Assembly (NCBI GenBank): GCA_004762125.1 | Contig: SIHQ01000024.1 | Span: 1-64,000, forward strand | From: Oceanospirillales bacterium | GTDB lineage: Bacteria; Pseudomonadota; Gammaproteobacteria; Pseudomonadales; Endozoicomonadaceae | Direction of reading: 5' to 3' | DNA length: 64,000 bases | Part shown: positions 42,402-51,113 of the stretch, piece by piece | Position numbering within the stretch: position 1 is the first letter of the stretch | How the letters are laid out: each line of letters starts with the position of its first letter | Made by a program: the position numbers and the translations under genes | The notes under the pieces: model-generated | Told to the model about the DNA's origin: nothing | The model's database searches: none | The model's input: the letters and a program-made list of their open reading frames with translations, nothing else

Positions 42402-43145
42402 TCATAGATAGTTTTGGATCAGATCTTGAGTAGTGCCGTCTTTTTTCATGGAATCCAGAGCAGACTGGAGTTTTTTGACGGTAGAGTCTGGAGTATTCAG
42501 ATTCAGTGCCAGATAAAGGTCGACACTTTTAAGACTATGGATAGCTACCGGGGTGTCCACGCCTGCTGCCTCAGCGATATGATGGGCAGTAAATCGGCTG
42601 GAAACCCATAGGTCAATTCTACCTATCGCGAGTTTTTCGGCGTTGTGTTTGTCCAGAGCAGTTTCGATGACCTTAATGCCTTTGGATTTCACAAATTCAG
42701 TACTGGCGTCGCCTTTGTACCCACCCACCTTGTAGTTTTTTAAATCTTCCAGAGAAGATACTTCGATTGAACTGCCCGCTTTTTTGAAAATTCCCCAGCC
42801 ATTTTCCACCAATGGACCGACCCACTTGAACAGAGGTTTTCGCTCTTCAGTTAAAGTGGTTGAGAAAAGACCGTAGTTGGCTTTCTTGCGAGTCATTTCA
42901 TAAATACGGTTCCAAGGGGAGCGCAGAGTCATGGAATATTCGAACTGAGTCCGCTTCATCATTTCCCGAATAATGTCGGTAGAAATACCGTCAATACCGC
43001 TCTCTCGAGCAAAGTTTTTATCTTCAATACTCATGTTAAAGGGAGGGTAGTTTTCGGTCATGAGAGTCAGTTTATCGGCGGCTTGGCTAAGCGAGGAGAA
43101 AGCCAATGCAATAGCAAAAACTCTGAGTCTGGCAAATGGTCTCAT
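42402..43145 (-). CDS. Periplasmic solute-binding protein (family 3), paralogue 2
   Basis: From the ATG at 43145 the protein has 247 residues. It shares with the 41300 gene the signal (VFAIALAFSSLSQAAD), LTLMTENYPPFNM, RESGIDGISTDI, YSMTLRSPWNRIYEMT and FKWVGPLVENGWGIF. The upstream 100 bp is alike too, so the duplication included the promoter. Differences cluster in the binding lobes (YEFVKSKG versus AEYLKSRG; HHIAEAAGVDTP versus PYVAETAGVELP), so they may bind different ligands. Confidence 0.87.
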   Translation of the reverse strand: MRPFARLRVFAIALAFSSLSQAADKLTLMTENYPPFNMSIEDKNFARESGIDGISTDIIREMMKRTQFEYSMTLRSPWNRIYEMTRKKANYGLFSTTLTEERKPLFKWVGPLVENGWGIFKKAGSSIEVSSLEDLKNYKVGGYKGDASTEFVKSKGIKVIETALDKHNAEKLAIGRIDLWVSSRFTAHHIAEAAGVDTPVAIHSLKSVDLYLALNLNTPDSTVKKLQSALDSMKKDGTTQDLIQNYL

Positions 43146-43315
43146 ATACAACATCCATTTTTGTTTTCTATAGCTTTCGTCTATTTGAAAGCTGTCCGGT
43201 ATTTTCGGGCGATAGCTTATGCCAAAAAATGACAAATGTTGAGTGATTTTCGTAACAGCTGGTTATATATAACTGCCACTAGTCTTCTAAATAAGTGATA
43301 GCGAAGAAAGATTCT

Positions 43316-43966
43316 TCAGAATGGAGCAGGGCTATCAAAAGTCATTTGCTCATTAGATAACGGGTGACTGAATTCAAGATAGCTGGCATGAAGATGAAGC
43401 CTGGATGACTCCTGTCGGGCTTCGTCATGGGCATAGAACTCACAGCCGAGAATGGGATGACCAAGCTCTGCCATATGCACTCTTAACTGATGAGAGCGTC
43501 CAGTAACCGGTTCCAGCCAGACTCTGCCATGGGAAGAATCACTGGTCATCAACTGATATTTTGTCAGCGAAGGTTTTCCCAGTTCATGATCCACCATCTG
43601 CCTGGGTCGATTAGGCCAGTCACAACGTAAAGGCAGATTGACTTCACCTTCAGCATTGGCTGGTTTCCCCCAAACTTCAGCGACATAACCTTTTTTGACC
43701 TTTCTGTCTTGAAACTGGCGACTGAGATTTCTATGGCTATCAGCATCCAGGGCAAGGACCATCAAACCTGAAGTCGACATATCCAGTCGGTGTACGACTC
43801 TACTTTCAGAATTGATTTTCTGAAGACGTCCAAGAGCGCTGTCACTGTCGTTAGGTGGCCTTCCGGGCACGCTCAGTAATCCAGTCGGTTTGTTAACCAC
43901 AACGATCTGAGTATCTCGATACAGTTCGATGAGTTCTTCCGTACAGGGAGGAACAATGTAAGACAT
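43316..43966 (-). CDS. rluA: RNA pseudouridine synthase, RluA
   Basis: This protein has 216 residues (E. coli RluA 219). The catalytic Asp is in HRLDMSTSGL. VVNKPTGLLSVPGRP, CDWPNRPRQMV and GRSHQLRVHMAELGHPILG match RluA closely. RluA modifies U746 of 23S rRNA and U32 of some tRNAs; the length and absence of an S4 domain fit it rather than RluC or RluD. The ATG at 43966 follows an adjoining ATG at 43969. Confidence 0.93.
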   Translation of the reverse strand: MSYIVPPCTEELIELYRDTQIVVVNKPTGLLSVPGRPPNDSDSALGRLQKINSESRVVHRLDMSTSGLMVLALDADSHRNLSRQFQDRKVKKGYVAEVWGKPANAEGEVNLPLRCDWPNRPRQMVDHELGKPSLTKYQLMTSDSSHGRVWLEPVTGRSHQLRVHMAELGHPILGCEFYAHDEARQESSRLHLHASYLEFSHPLSNEQMTFDSPAPF

Positions 43967-43998
43967 CAATTACACTTTTGTTTTGAAAAAAAGCATTA

Positions 43999-44403
43999 TC
44001 ACTGAGATATGTCTGACGATGGAAGTATCGCTTCAGGTTCTGTAGACAAAAACCATTTCTCCATTAGGAAAATGACTTTTGAATAAATGTTTCGAGTCCA
44101 CTCCTTATCGTATAACCCTGTTTGATAGGAGCTTGTTGCAGCATTACCAGTAGAGATACTGAATGGTTGCCACCCATCTTTCATCGCTGATTGAATATTG
44201 TTATATAGGTACTCACGTTCTCCTGAAAAACAGGTCACATCCGCTAATCTGACGTTGTCAATTTGCAAGTCAGCCGTTGTATCACAAATCATCACCTCCC
44301 TGAGATATTCTTGTTTTTCAGAACCTTCGTTGTCTTGAGCTATGACAGTGGAACTGATTAGTAGGAATAAACCAGCCAAACATGAAGTTTTAAAAAGTTG
44401 CAT
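43999..44403 (-). CDS. Small exported protein of unknown function
   Basis: The protein has 134 residues with a Sec signal (about 1-22, LLISSTVIAQD). The mature part is about 110 residues with two Cys (ICDTTADLQ, VTCFSGEREYL) that could form a disulfide. Nothing is recognised. It lies between rluA and udp in the orientation of rluA; no conserved partner is seen. Confidence 0.65.
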   Translation of the reverse strand: MQLFKTSCLAGLFLLISSTVIAQDNEGSEKQEYLREVMICDTTADLQIDNVRLADVTCFSGEREYLYNNIQSAMKDGWQPFSISTGNAATSSYQTGLYDKEWTRNIYSKVIFLMEKWFLSTEPEAILPSSDISQ

Positions 44404-44650
44404 ATCCCTTCTCCAGTTTGAAAAAATGTGCCACCCAGTATGGCAAAGAATTTAAAAACTAAAGGTGTTAATTGATTGCAAACACATTATAGATACTGGC
44501 TAAAGAGTTGTGCACTAAACTTCATCATTCAATAATGATGAACAGTAGTTCTGAAAATTATGATGTTAAATAATCGGATTTTACTGTGGTTGTTTTTTAA
44601 CTGATGTAGTCTTGTGTCATTGTTTTTTCATCGTTAAATAAGGTGCAGTG

Positions 44651-45412
44651 ATGAGTTCTGTATTCCACTTAGGCCTGACCAAAGACATGCTGGACGGAGC
44701 AAATGTTGCCATTGTTCCTGGTGATCCCGAGCGTGTTGCCCGTATTGCTGCCTTGATGAACGACAGCAAACCATTGGCCAGTACCCGCGAGTTTACCAGT
44801 TACCTCGGTTATCTTGATGGTAAGCCTATTGTCGTATGTTCCACCGGTATTGGTGGTCCGTCCACGTCCATTGCTGTTGAAGAGCTGGCTCAACTAGGCG
44901 TTGATACCTTCCTACGTGTTGGCACAACCGGTGCGATTCAGGAAAGTGTTAACGTTGGTGATGTGATTGTTACCACAGGTTCTGTTCGTCTGGATGGTGC
45001 CAGTCTGCACTTTGCTCCTATGGAATTTCCGGCGGTTGCTGACTTTAACTGCACAACCGCACTGGTTAACTCTGCCAGGGAAGCAGGCAAAGAGCCTCAT
45101 ATTGGTGTTACCGCTTCTTCTGACACCTTTTACCCTGGCCAGGAGCGTTACGATACTGTTTCCGGTCGTGTGGTTCGTCGCTTTAAAGAATCCATGGCTG
45201 AATGGCAGGAGATGGGTGTACTGAACTATGAAATGGAATCCGCAACGTTGCTGACCATGTGTGCCAGCCAGGGTTGGAAAGCAGGTTGTGTTGCCGGTGT
45301 TATTGTTAACCGCACCCAACGGGAGATTCCGGATGAATCCCTGATGAAGAACACTGAGTCCAATGTCGTTGCGATTGTCGTTGAAGCTGCACGCAAGATG
45401 ACGAATGCCTAA
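44651..45412 (+). CDS. udp: Uridine phosphorylase
   Basis: This 253-residue protein starts at the ATG at 44651 with AAGGTG 5 nt upstream; the preceding GTG is less likely. It closely resembles E. coli Udp: [65 protein letters not shown], and [13 protein letters not shown]. It splits uridine to uracil and ribose-1-phosphate in nucleoside salvage. It stands alone and a bidirectional terminator follows. Confidence 0.96.
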   Translation: MSSVFHLGLTKDMLDGANVAIVPGDPERVARIAALMNDSKPLASTREFTSYLGYLDGKPIVVCSTGIGGPSTSIAVEELAQLGVDTFLRVGTTGAIQESVNVGDVIVTTGSVRLDGASLHFAPMEFPAVADFNCTTALVNSAREAGKEPHIGVTASSDTFYPGQERYDTVSGRVVRRFKESMAEWQEMGVLNYEMESATLLTMCASQGWKAGCVAGVIVNRTQREIPDESLMKNTESNVVAIVVEAARKMTNA

Positions 45413-45480
45413 AGCTATTCTAGAGTGACACTGACGATTATATTTTTTAGGTCAGGGTTCTTCTAAAGAGCACTTCTGAT

Positions 45481-45512
45481 TTAAGGGGGAGAAGCTATAT
45501 TCTCTCCCTTAA
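45481..45512. terminator. Bidirectional terminator downstream of udp
   Basis: TTAAGGGGGAGAA pairs with TTCTCTCCCTTAA (13 bp, one G-U wobble) between convergent genes. Confidence 0.75.
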
Positions 45513-45521
45513 CTGTTTGAT

Positions 45522-46238
45522 TCAGCACCCAACACAGTATTTCGTAAACAGGTAAAGGATCACGCCAGTAATGCCTGCTGCTGCTATTTCAGGACTTACA
45601 GGATACGTTCTATCTACATGCTGAAAACGGTTGTGGGAATAAATCGAGTACCGGGGGCTCTCTAATCCCTCCTTACTGACACACAAATTTTCCTCATTAA
45701 ATTGCGGTTTAATGACGCCCAAATGATATCCGTAACTGGTTTCGAACCTGCACCAGGTTTCATTCTCTCTGCCTGAATAGGCATCATCTTTAGCAGGGTA
45801 GTAATGGGTGTTTAAAGATACCTTACTGTTCATTACAGGGTCTTCGAATTGGTCTGCTCTTTGCCACTCGTATTGTAAAATACCTACTCCTGTAGGAATC
45901 TGAAATTCCTCAAGAGCCACATCGTTAGTGATTAACTGGCAGTACTTGCCAGCATGAATCAAATACCCTGCACGCCACTCTTCATCCCCTACAACTTTTG
46001 CACGGCAGAGAAAGTGATCATTTTGATCCAGATCGTAACCTTTAGCTGTTAGAGGGTTTTCAGCTGTGAAGGATCGCCATTGCCATAAATCGGCAAGGGA
46101 TTTACCCGTTAGTATGCAGGCGAGAAGAGGGTCTGGATCTTTCATACATTCGGGGTTATCTGAATCAGCATGGAGGTTCATGCCAACAAAGAGTGTTGTG
46201 ACAAGTAATGCTTTTATCAGCCCTTTGAGTCCTTTCAT
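45522..46238 (-). CDS. Exported protein with DM9-like repeats
   Basis: This 238-residue protein has a Sec signal (1-24, MNLHAD). Two units, FLCRAKVVGDEEWRAGYLI ... YCQLITNDVALEEF and TWCRFETSYGYHLGVIKP ... LCVSKEG, match the spacing of DM9/DUF3421-type repeats. These are known from insect and bivalve lectins and occur in host-linked bacteria. A C-terminal hydrophobic stretch (about 212-230) ends in CVGC. Carbohydrate binding at the host interface is an inference. Assignment to DM9 is tentative. Confidence 0.6.
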   Translation of the reverse strand: MKGLKGLIKALLVTTLFVGMNLHADSDNPECMKDPDPLLACILTGKSLADLWQWRSFTAENPLTAKGYDLDQNDHFLCRAKVVGDEEWRAGYLIHAGKYCQLITNDVALEEFQIPTGVGILQYEWQRADQFEDPVMNSKVSLNTHYYPAKDDAYSGRENETWCRFETSYGYHLGVIKPQFNEENLCVSKEGLESPRYSIYSHNRFQHVDRTYPVSPEIAAAGITGVILYLFTKYCVGC

Positions 46239-46294
46239 AATCCAAGCCCTGGAAAAATAGGTATATAAACTTTTGTTCCAAAATTGGGGGTATA

Positions 46295-46344
46295 AGTTCC
46301 TGGGGCTGATAACTATCCGATGAAAGGTATCAGCCCCAGGAACT
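46295..46344 (-). terminator. 17-bp stem-loop downstream of the epimerase gene
   Basis: AGTTCCTGGGGCTGATA and TATCAGCCCCAGGAACT are exact complements with a 16-nt loop, between two genes on the same strand (stop at 46361). No long T run follows. Confidence 0.6.
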
Positions 46345-46360
46345 ATTTTAGCTGAACTGA

Positions 46361-47275
46361 TTAACTCTGGCGGTAATCCGCTGCTTCCTGCTCAATCAGC
46401 TCACGCATACCGACACGCCAATCTACCTTGGTTTTGCCAGTGAGTTCTTCCAGCTTGGTTGTGTCTGCCGGTACACCCGGAATCAGATCCATATAAACAA
46501 AGTTAGGGGTTACGCCTAGAATGTCAGCCATATATTCACACCATTCTTCAGCACTAACGGTCTGGCTACCTGCCCAGTTGACGACCAATGGGTCGGTAGA
46601 TACATGACTCAGTAGCTGAACTAGTTTTTCCAAATAATCACGTTCATGGATTGGGCTGTAGTAGCTAGGCTTTTGATCGTGCAGATAAATCGGATCACCG
46701 TTTCTCAGGCTGTTCAGATGCAGAACCGGCAGGCCACCATTGTTGCCGTAGGAAACATTCATACGGGCAATAACGGTAGGAATATTAAACTGCTGTGCAT
46801 TGAATTTAACGACGGCTTCGGCAGCTACCTTTGAGAAAGAATAAGTGGGTGCATGACCACGCATACTGTCACCCAATGGTGAGTCTTCTCGTCTGGGTTC
46901 ATTACCAGCGGGCTGATAAACCGAGCAGGTAGAGCTGAAGAAAAACCCTTTAACGTTTCGGAAGTGGTACATCAGTTTGCCGGTGCCTACAGCATTAACG
47001 CGAATAGCTTCGTCAAAATCTTCACTGCCGGCTTCCTGGAAGGTCGCGAAGTGCAGCACGTAATCGAAATCCGGTACGATGTCACTCAGGTCATCGCTGG
47101 CATAGTCCCGCTTGATGCAGGTCATGCCCGCTTTCTGAAGTCGGTCCATGCTGCCTTCACCACTGAAGCGAGCCATGGCATGAACGTCGTTGTCTTTTGC
47201 CAGATTAGACGCGATGTACCAGGCGAGTTGACCGGTAGCGCCGGTGATAAGTATTTTCTGACCGTTGAGTTCCAT
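46361..47275 (-). CDS. NAD-dependent epimerase/dehydratase (extended SDR)
   Basis: This 304-residue protein has the SDR cofactor loop ITGATGQLAWYIA (about 9-21), the serine in FFSSTCSVYQP, and the catalytic YSFSK. Late parts (ARMNVSYGNNGGLP, HERDYLEKLVQLL) match UDP-sugar or nucleoside-diphosphate-sugar epimerases. Substrate cannot be told. It appears single and is flanked downstream by a strong stem-loop. Confidence 0.88.
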   Translation of the reverse strand: MELNGQKILITGATGQLAWYIASNLAKDNDVHAMARFSGEGSMDRLQKAGMTCIKRDYASDDLSDIVPDFDYVLHFATFQEAGSEDFDEAIRVNAVGTGKLMYHFRNVKGFFFSSTCSVYQPAGNEPRREDSPLGDSMRGHAPTYSFSKVAAEAVVKFNAQQFNIPTVIARMNVSYGNNGGLPVLHLNSLRNGDPIYLHDQKPSYYSPIHERDYLEKLVQLLSHVSTDPLVVNWAGSQTVSAEEWCEYMADILGVTPNFVYMDLIPGVPADTTKLEELTGKTKVDWRVGMRELIEQEAADYRQS

Positions 47276-47439
47276 GATATCTCCCTTTCTTATTCTTCTA
47301 GGTTTCTGAAATAAAGAGTACAGAGATTTGGTTGACCAAAAAACAAGTAATGGTCAATGAGAGGCGTTGATAAGAATGTGCATATAAATTAATGAGCTAA
47401 TCTATTTAACTCAAAATGAACATGAGCAAAGAGTTATCA

Positions 47440-48271
47440 ATGAACGCTAAATACTCATTTTTGTTATTGCTTATTTTTGCTGTAACCGTATCAGCAGATG
47501 ATCTAAGTGCGTGCTTTGACAGTGATAAGTACCTCGACCTATGAAATTGAATAATCTGGCTAATAAATCGGATTGCTCAGCAATATCCCTAGGGCATGAA
47601 GACGAAGTGCAGTCAGTTCTGGTAATGTTGTAAAAGCGGTGTCCTATCTCCACACCTATTGTAACAGTGAAATAATGTGGTCTGCAGGTGATCATGGTGA
47701 CGGAAGAACTCTGACTTGTACCCGTTCTTCCGATGAAGAAGAACGTACAATTCAGCTTGAATACGCTGACAGATGCATCTCTTCCGGGCTGGATATAGTC
47801 GCTGTTGGTCATGAGCTGTATTGCCTTGACATTGCTACGGCGGTTGGAGTTGCCGCTTCAAAGGTAGCGTTCCGTCAAAGGATAGAACACTCTGATGAAC
47901 ATCAATACAACGGTATTATCGAGTGGCTATTGATGGCTGGTTTTCCCTCCAGTGATCTGGCTAAAAGTATTAGAGTATTTCATAAAGAGATGAGTTCTGA
48001 GCTTTTTGATAGTTATATAAGGGGCTGGAGTATTACACGTTCTCAAACGAGTACTGGCCCAGCGACAGACTCCTCTTATATACACTTGGCTATATTTTTG
48101 TACCCTGCAAGCTGGGAAGTAATGTCGGCATTATTTGATGCAGGTGTTACTGGGTCAGTGGCGTATTATACAAGAGAATTATTTTACTGGGGTGGCCTAT
48201 CATCTGTGATAGGTTTACTGTGGTATCTAACCAGTATTTCTAGTGAAGGAGGCAAATATCTGCTTTATTAA
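47440..48271 (+). pseudogene. Decayed gene for a secreted protein of unknown function
   Basis: An ATG at 47440 opens a Sec signal (FLLLLIFAVTVSADD) but the frame ends at a TGA (47542-47544). A second frame continues from about 47541 (MKLNNLANKSDC...) to a TAA near 47631, and a third runs from about 47600 to 48271 (about 220 residues; SYLHTYCNSEIMW, RTLTCTRSSDEEE). Three frames in order describe one protein of about 275 residues broken by at least two frameshifts. A partial copy lies at 49322. Family is unknown. Confidence 0.6.
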
Positions 48272-48306
48272 TACCCGACAGGTATTAGATTTTAAACTTG
48301 CTAATC

Positions 48307-48339
48307 TGTATCGGTTCAGAGTGAACGTGAACCGATACA
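48307..48339 (-). terminator. Stem-loop downstream of a solute-binding protein gene
   Basis: TGTATCGGTTCA and TGAACCGATACA form a perfect 12-bp stem with a 9-nt loop, 24 bp beyond the stop at 48363. Confidence 0.7.
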
Positions 48340-48362
48340 TATCTCTATTGTTGTTGAAACGA

Positions 48363-49160
48363 TTATTGTACTTGCTTCAGCCAAGCATCGCTTTTAAACC
48401 ATTTATTATAAATACGGTCATAACTACCATCACCTTTAATCTGACGAAGGTAGTTGTTCAGGAAATTCAGCATATCCATATCACCTTGAGCAATAGCCCA
48501 GCCAAGCGGCTCATAAGTGAACGGCTGCTCCAGATGAATAAACTTCCCTTCATTCTGTGAAGAGAAAATAGCGTTAAATGGCATGTCATATATAAAGGCA
48601 TCAGCCTTACCATTTTGGACTTCTAATGTGGCATCTGCCTGGGTTTCAAATACGTTTAATTTGGCTTTTCCAATCATCCGTTTGATGGCTTGCTCACCCG
48701 TAGTTCCCAGTTTTGCAGCTATGGTATATTTCGGATTATTGAGATCACGATAATCTTTAACTTTGCCGTCAAGCTTTGGGCTCAGCAGAATACTCTGGCC
48801 AATAACAATGTACGGATCTGCAAAATTAACACGCATATTACGCTTTGCATTGATGGTCATACCCGCATTGATCATATGGCATTTACCCGTTAATAATGTT
48901 GGGATAATGCCGTCCCAGGACGTATTCACCGGTACATACTTCACGTCCATCTGACGAGCCATCATTCTACCGATGTCTATGTCAAAGCCAACGAATGCAC
49001 CTTTCTTGCTTTTCATTTCAAAAGGCATGTAACCGGCGTCAAAACATACGCGCAGTTCACCCGTTTCAGCAATGTCGTTAAGAATCGAGCCTGCTGAAGC
49101 AATGGTTGATGAAGTCATCAGTACAGCCGCTGCTGCAATCCCGCCAAGTAATTTACGCAT
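48363..49160 (-). CDS. Amino-acid-type periplasmic solute-binding protein
   Basis: This 265-residue protein has a Sec signal (1-23, ASA) and a family-3 binding domain: LRVCFDAGYMPFEM, FVGFDIDIGRMMARQM, NTSWDGIIPTLLTGKCHMI, and AAKLGTTGEQAIKRM. The motif GFDIDIGRMMA is the standard for polar amino acid carriers. There is no permease nearby. Two copies of a decayed gene flank it, so the block may have been rearranged. It differs from the pair at 41-43 kb. Confidence 0.9.
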   Translation of the reverse strand: MRKLLGGIAAAAVLMTSSTIASAGSILNDIAETGELRVCFDAGYMPFEMKSKKGAFVGFDIDIGRMMARQMDVKYVPVNTSWDGIIPTLLTGKCHMINAGMTINAKRNMRVNFADPYIVIGQSILLSPKLDGKVKDYRDLNNPKYTIAAKLGTTGEQAIKRMIGKAKLNVFETQADATLEVQNGKADAFIYDMPFNAIFSSQNEGKFIHLEQPFTYEPLGWAIAQGDMDMLNFLNNYLRQIKGDGSYDRIYNKWFKSDAWLKQVQ

Positions 49161-49321
49161 GCTATTCCTTACTCATTTTTATTAGATAAAACTATGAATC
49201 TTTATGAAACAGGTAGCTTTATAACAAACTGCAGGGAATGTGAGCTATTAAAAATTGCTTTGCCGCTCTGTATCTACGGTCGCTATGCTCCCTAAAGGAT
49301 TGGAGTGCTTTTGGTTATCAA

Positions 49322-49507
49322 ATGAGAAATAATCAAACGACAGGGTTGTCTTATATGCATTTAGCTATGTTTCTGTACCCTACAAATAGGGAAATAGCTT
49401 CGGCATTAACTGATGCAGGTGTTGCTCATTCAGGGGCATATAATTCAAAAGAAGGCTTATATTGGGTAAGCGTATTATCTGCTTTATTAATACCCTACAG
49501 TTATTAG
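49322..49507 (+). pseudogene. C-terminal copy of the decayed gene at 47440
   Basis: About 60 residues (LSYMHLAMFLYPTNREIASAL) match SSYIHLAIFLYPASWEVMSAL near the C-terminus of the 47440 gene. The 3' flank also matches at DNA level (CTTTATTAATACCC and TTAGATTCTAAACTTGC). Only the last 200 bp was duplicated, and there is no start or signal. It is a fragment with no expected function. Confidence 0.65.
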
Positions 49508-49530
49508 ATTCTAAACTTGCAGGGGTGTGG

Positions 49531-49869
49531 TCAGACTTCCTGCTCTGGCCTGTCAAACTGCATCAATTCAATCAGATTTCGGCCGTCCAGAATAAAAGCC
49601 ACAGTGACACCCTCAGAAGGGCTTTCAAGAGCTAGGATCACCTGCTTTCCCTCTAGAGCAGCTTCCAGGTCATCCACCACAAAAGCGACATGAGGAACCT
49701 GCTTGATAATATCCGGTAGCTCATTGTCATCATCAAAATTGTGCCACTCAATGGCATAGGGCGAATCAAAATAGCCCGCAGCGTGAAGCTTTAATGATTC
49801 GTTATAGTCTTCATTTGGTAACTTATTGCTGGTGGGAATACCAACGTGATGGAAGCGAAGTTCCTGCAT
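49531..49869 (-). CDS. Glyoxalase/VOC-family protein
   Basis: This 112-residue protein has the VOC-fold beginning FHHVGIPTS, VPHVAFVVDDLEAALEG in the middle and a final VTVAFILDGRNLIELMQF. Glu and His that could bind metal are present (HH at the start, IELM at the end). The reaction is unknown. It is divergent from a TetR regulator (66 bp apart from its GTG) and may be controlled by it. Confidence 0.8.
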   Translation of the reverse strand: MQELRFHHVGIPTSNKLPNEDYNESLKLHAAGYFDSPYAIEWHNFDDDNELPDIIKQVPHVAFVVDDLEAALEGKQVILALESPSEGVTVAFILDGRNLIELMQFDRPEQEV

Positions 49870-49965
49870 AGAGTCCTCCTGTACAGTGTCTGGCCCCTGT
49901 GATCTTTTATTCTTTGTTCAGGATAGTTTACTCTCGTGGCGAGCAGTGACAGGTCAGGGATGTTT

Positions 49966-50565
49966 ATGAATCTTAGGGAACAGCAAAGCCAGCAAAAACA
50001 ACAAGCTATCTTTCAGGCAGCCTGCCATTGCTTTGCTGAGAGCGGCTATAACGGCACATCAGTACAAACTATTGCCGATCAGGCCAATGTTTCCAAGGGA
50101 TTGGTATTTAACTATTTCCGCAGTAAGCAGAAGTTGTTTGAAGCGGTTCTCAAGCATACTATGGAGCAGTGGTACGAAATGTCACTGGCCTATTCTGAGG
50201 CGGAAAAAGGCACTGATCCCATAACCAGTCTGACCCGTACGCTTAGAGCCCCCTTCGATGCCATGAAAAAGATGCCGCTGCTAATGGCCATTCTTAGTTG
50301 GGATGAGCCCATGCTTCAGGAACGCTGGCCTATGATCACTCAGGCTAACCGTCGCTGGCGGCTACAGATCGCAAAACAGCTCAGATTAGGTATTAAATCA
50401 GGGCTCTTTCGTAGAAATCTGGACATTGCAGCTACGGCAGATGTTCTTCATACCCTGATGAAAGCTCATTATTCTCGAGTGTTTACGGAGAGTAAGGCCC
50501 ACCGACTGAATCAGAAAACCGTCGATACAGTGGTAGATCTTGCCGTACATTCGGTCAAAGCCTGA
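49966..50565 (+). CDS. TetR-family transcriptional regulator
   Basis: From the ATG at 49966 the protein has 199 residues, with AGGG 7 nt upstream; GTG 49936 and ATG 49960 are alternatives. The DNA-binding domain is clear: AIFQAACHCFAESGYNGTSVQTIADQANVSKGLVFNYF in pieces (about 12-50). The ligand domain is variable. It is divergent from the VOC gene and followed 57 bp on by a nucleoside-transferase-like gene. The ligand is unknown. Confidence 0.9.
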   Translation: MNLREQQSQQKQQAIFQAACHCFAESGYNGTSVQTIADQANVSKGLVFNYFRSKQKLFEAVLKHTMEQWYEMSLAYSEAEKGTDPITSLTRTLRAPFDAMKKMPLLMAILSWDEPMLQERWPMITQANRRWRLQIAKQLRLGIKSGLFRRNLDIAATADVLHTLMKAHYSRVFTESKAHRLNQKTVDTVVDLAVHSVKA

Positions 50566-50622
50566 TGCTGTTTGTACCCATCATCTTCAATTTTTTTGGA
50601 TAGTAATGGAACTCAGGGTGTT

Positions 50623-51006
50623 ATGAAGAAGGTTTATTTCGGTATTAAATACTACCCCGATAACCGGAACCGATCATTAATTGAGGCTTTTGAAAAAAAG
50701 TTTCAGGAATGCGGATGGGAATCCTATTGCGTCGTTCGTGACCTCGAACAATGGGGTAAAAATCACTTCGATCCTGAAGCGATTATGCTGGATACCTTCG
50801 CTCGAATAGACTCTTCGGACCTGGTGATGATTGATGTATCAGAAAAAGGTATAGGTCTGGGTATTGAAGCAGGTTATGCCAGAGCCAAAGAGATTCCACT
50901 GTTTGTGACGATCCGCGAAGGCCTTGAAGTCAGTACGACAGTGAAAGGTATCGCTGACAGGGTTATCACCTATAAAGATATTGCTGACATCAATTTCTCT
51001 GTTTAA
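50623..51006 (+). CDS. Nucleoside 2-deoxyribosyltransferase-like protein
   Basis: From the ATG at 50623 the protein has 127 residues. The fold is suggested by KVYFGIKYYPDN at the start, then SSDLVMIDVSEKGIGLGIEAGYARAKEIPLFV, which is the Asp-Ser-Gly-Glu pattern of the family. Such enzymes exchange or hydrolyse nucleoside bases. It could also be a related sensor domain (TIR-like fold). No operon partner beyond the TetR gene. Confidence 0.7.
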   Translation: MKKVYFGIKYYPDNRNRSLIEAFEKKFQECGWESYCVVRDLEQWGKNHFDPEAIMLDTFARIDSSDLVMIDVSEKGIGLGIEAGYARAKEIPLFVTIREGLEVSTTVKGIADRVITYKDIADINFSV

Positions 51007-51113
51007 AAAAATCTCTGTTAAAGTATAGGGAGCATAAACACTTTGATCGTGAAAGGTTGACAGGTTAACCTGCTCAGCCTTTTTCGATTATTCATATACA
51101 GGAAACACCGGAT

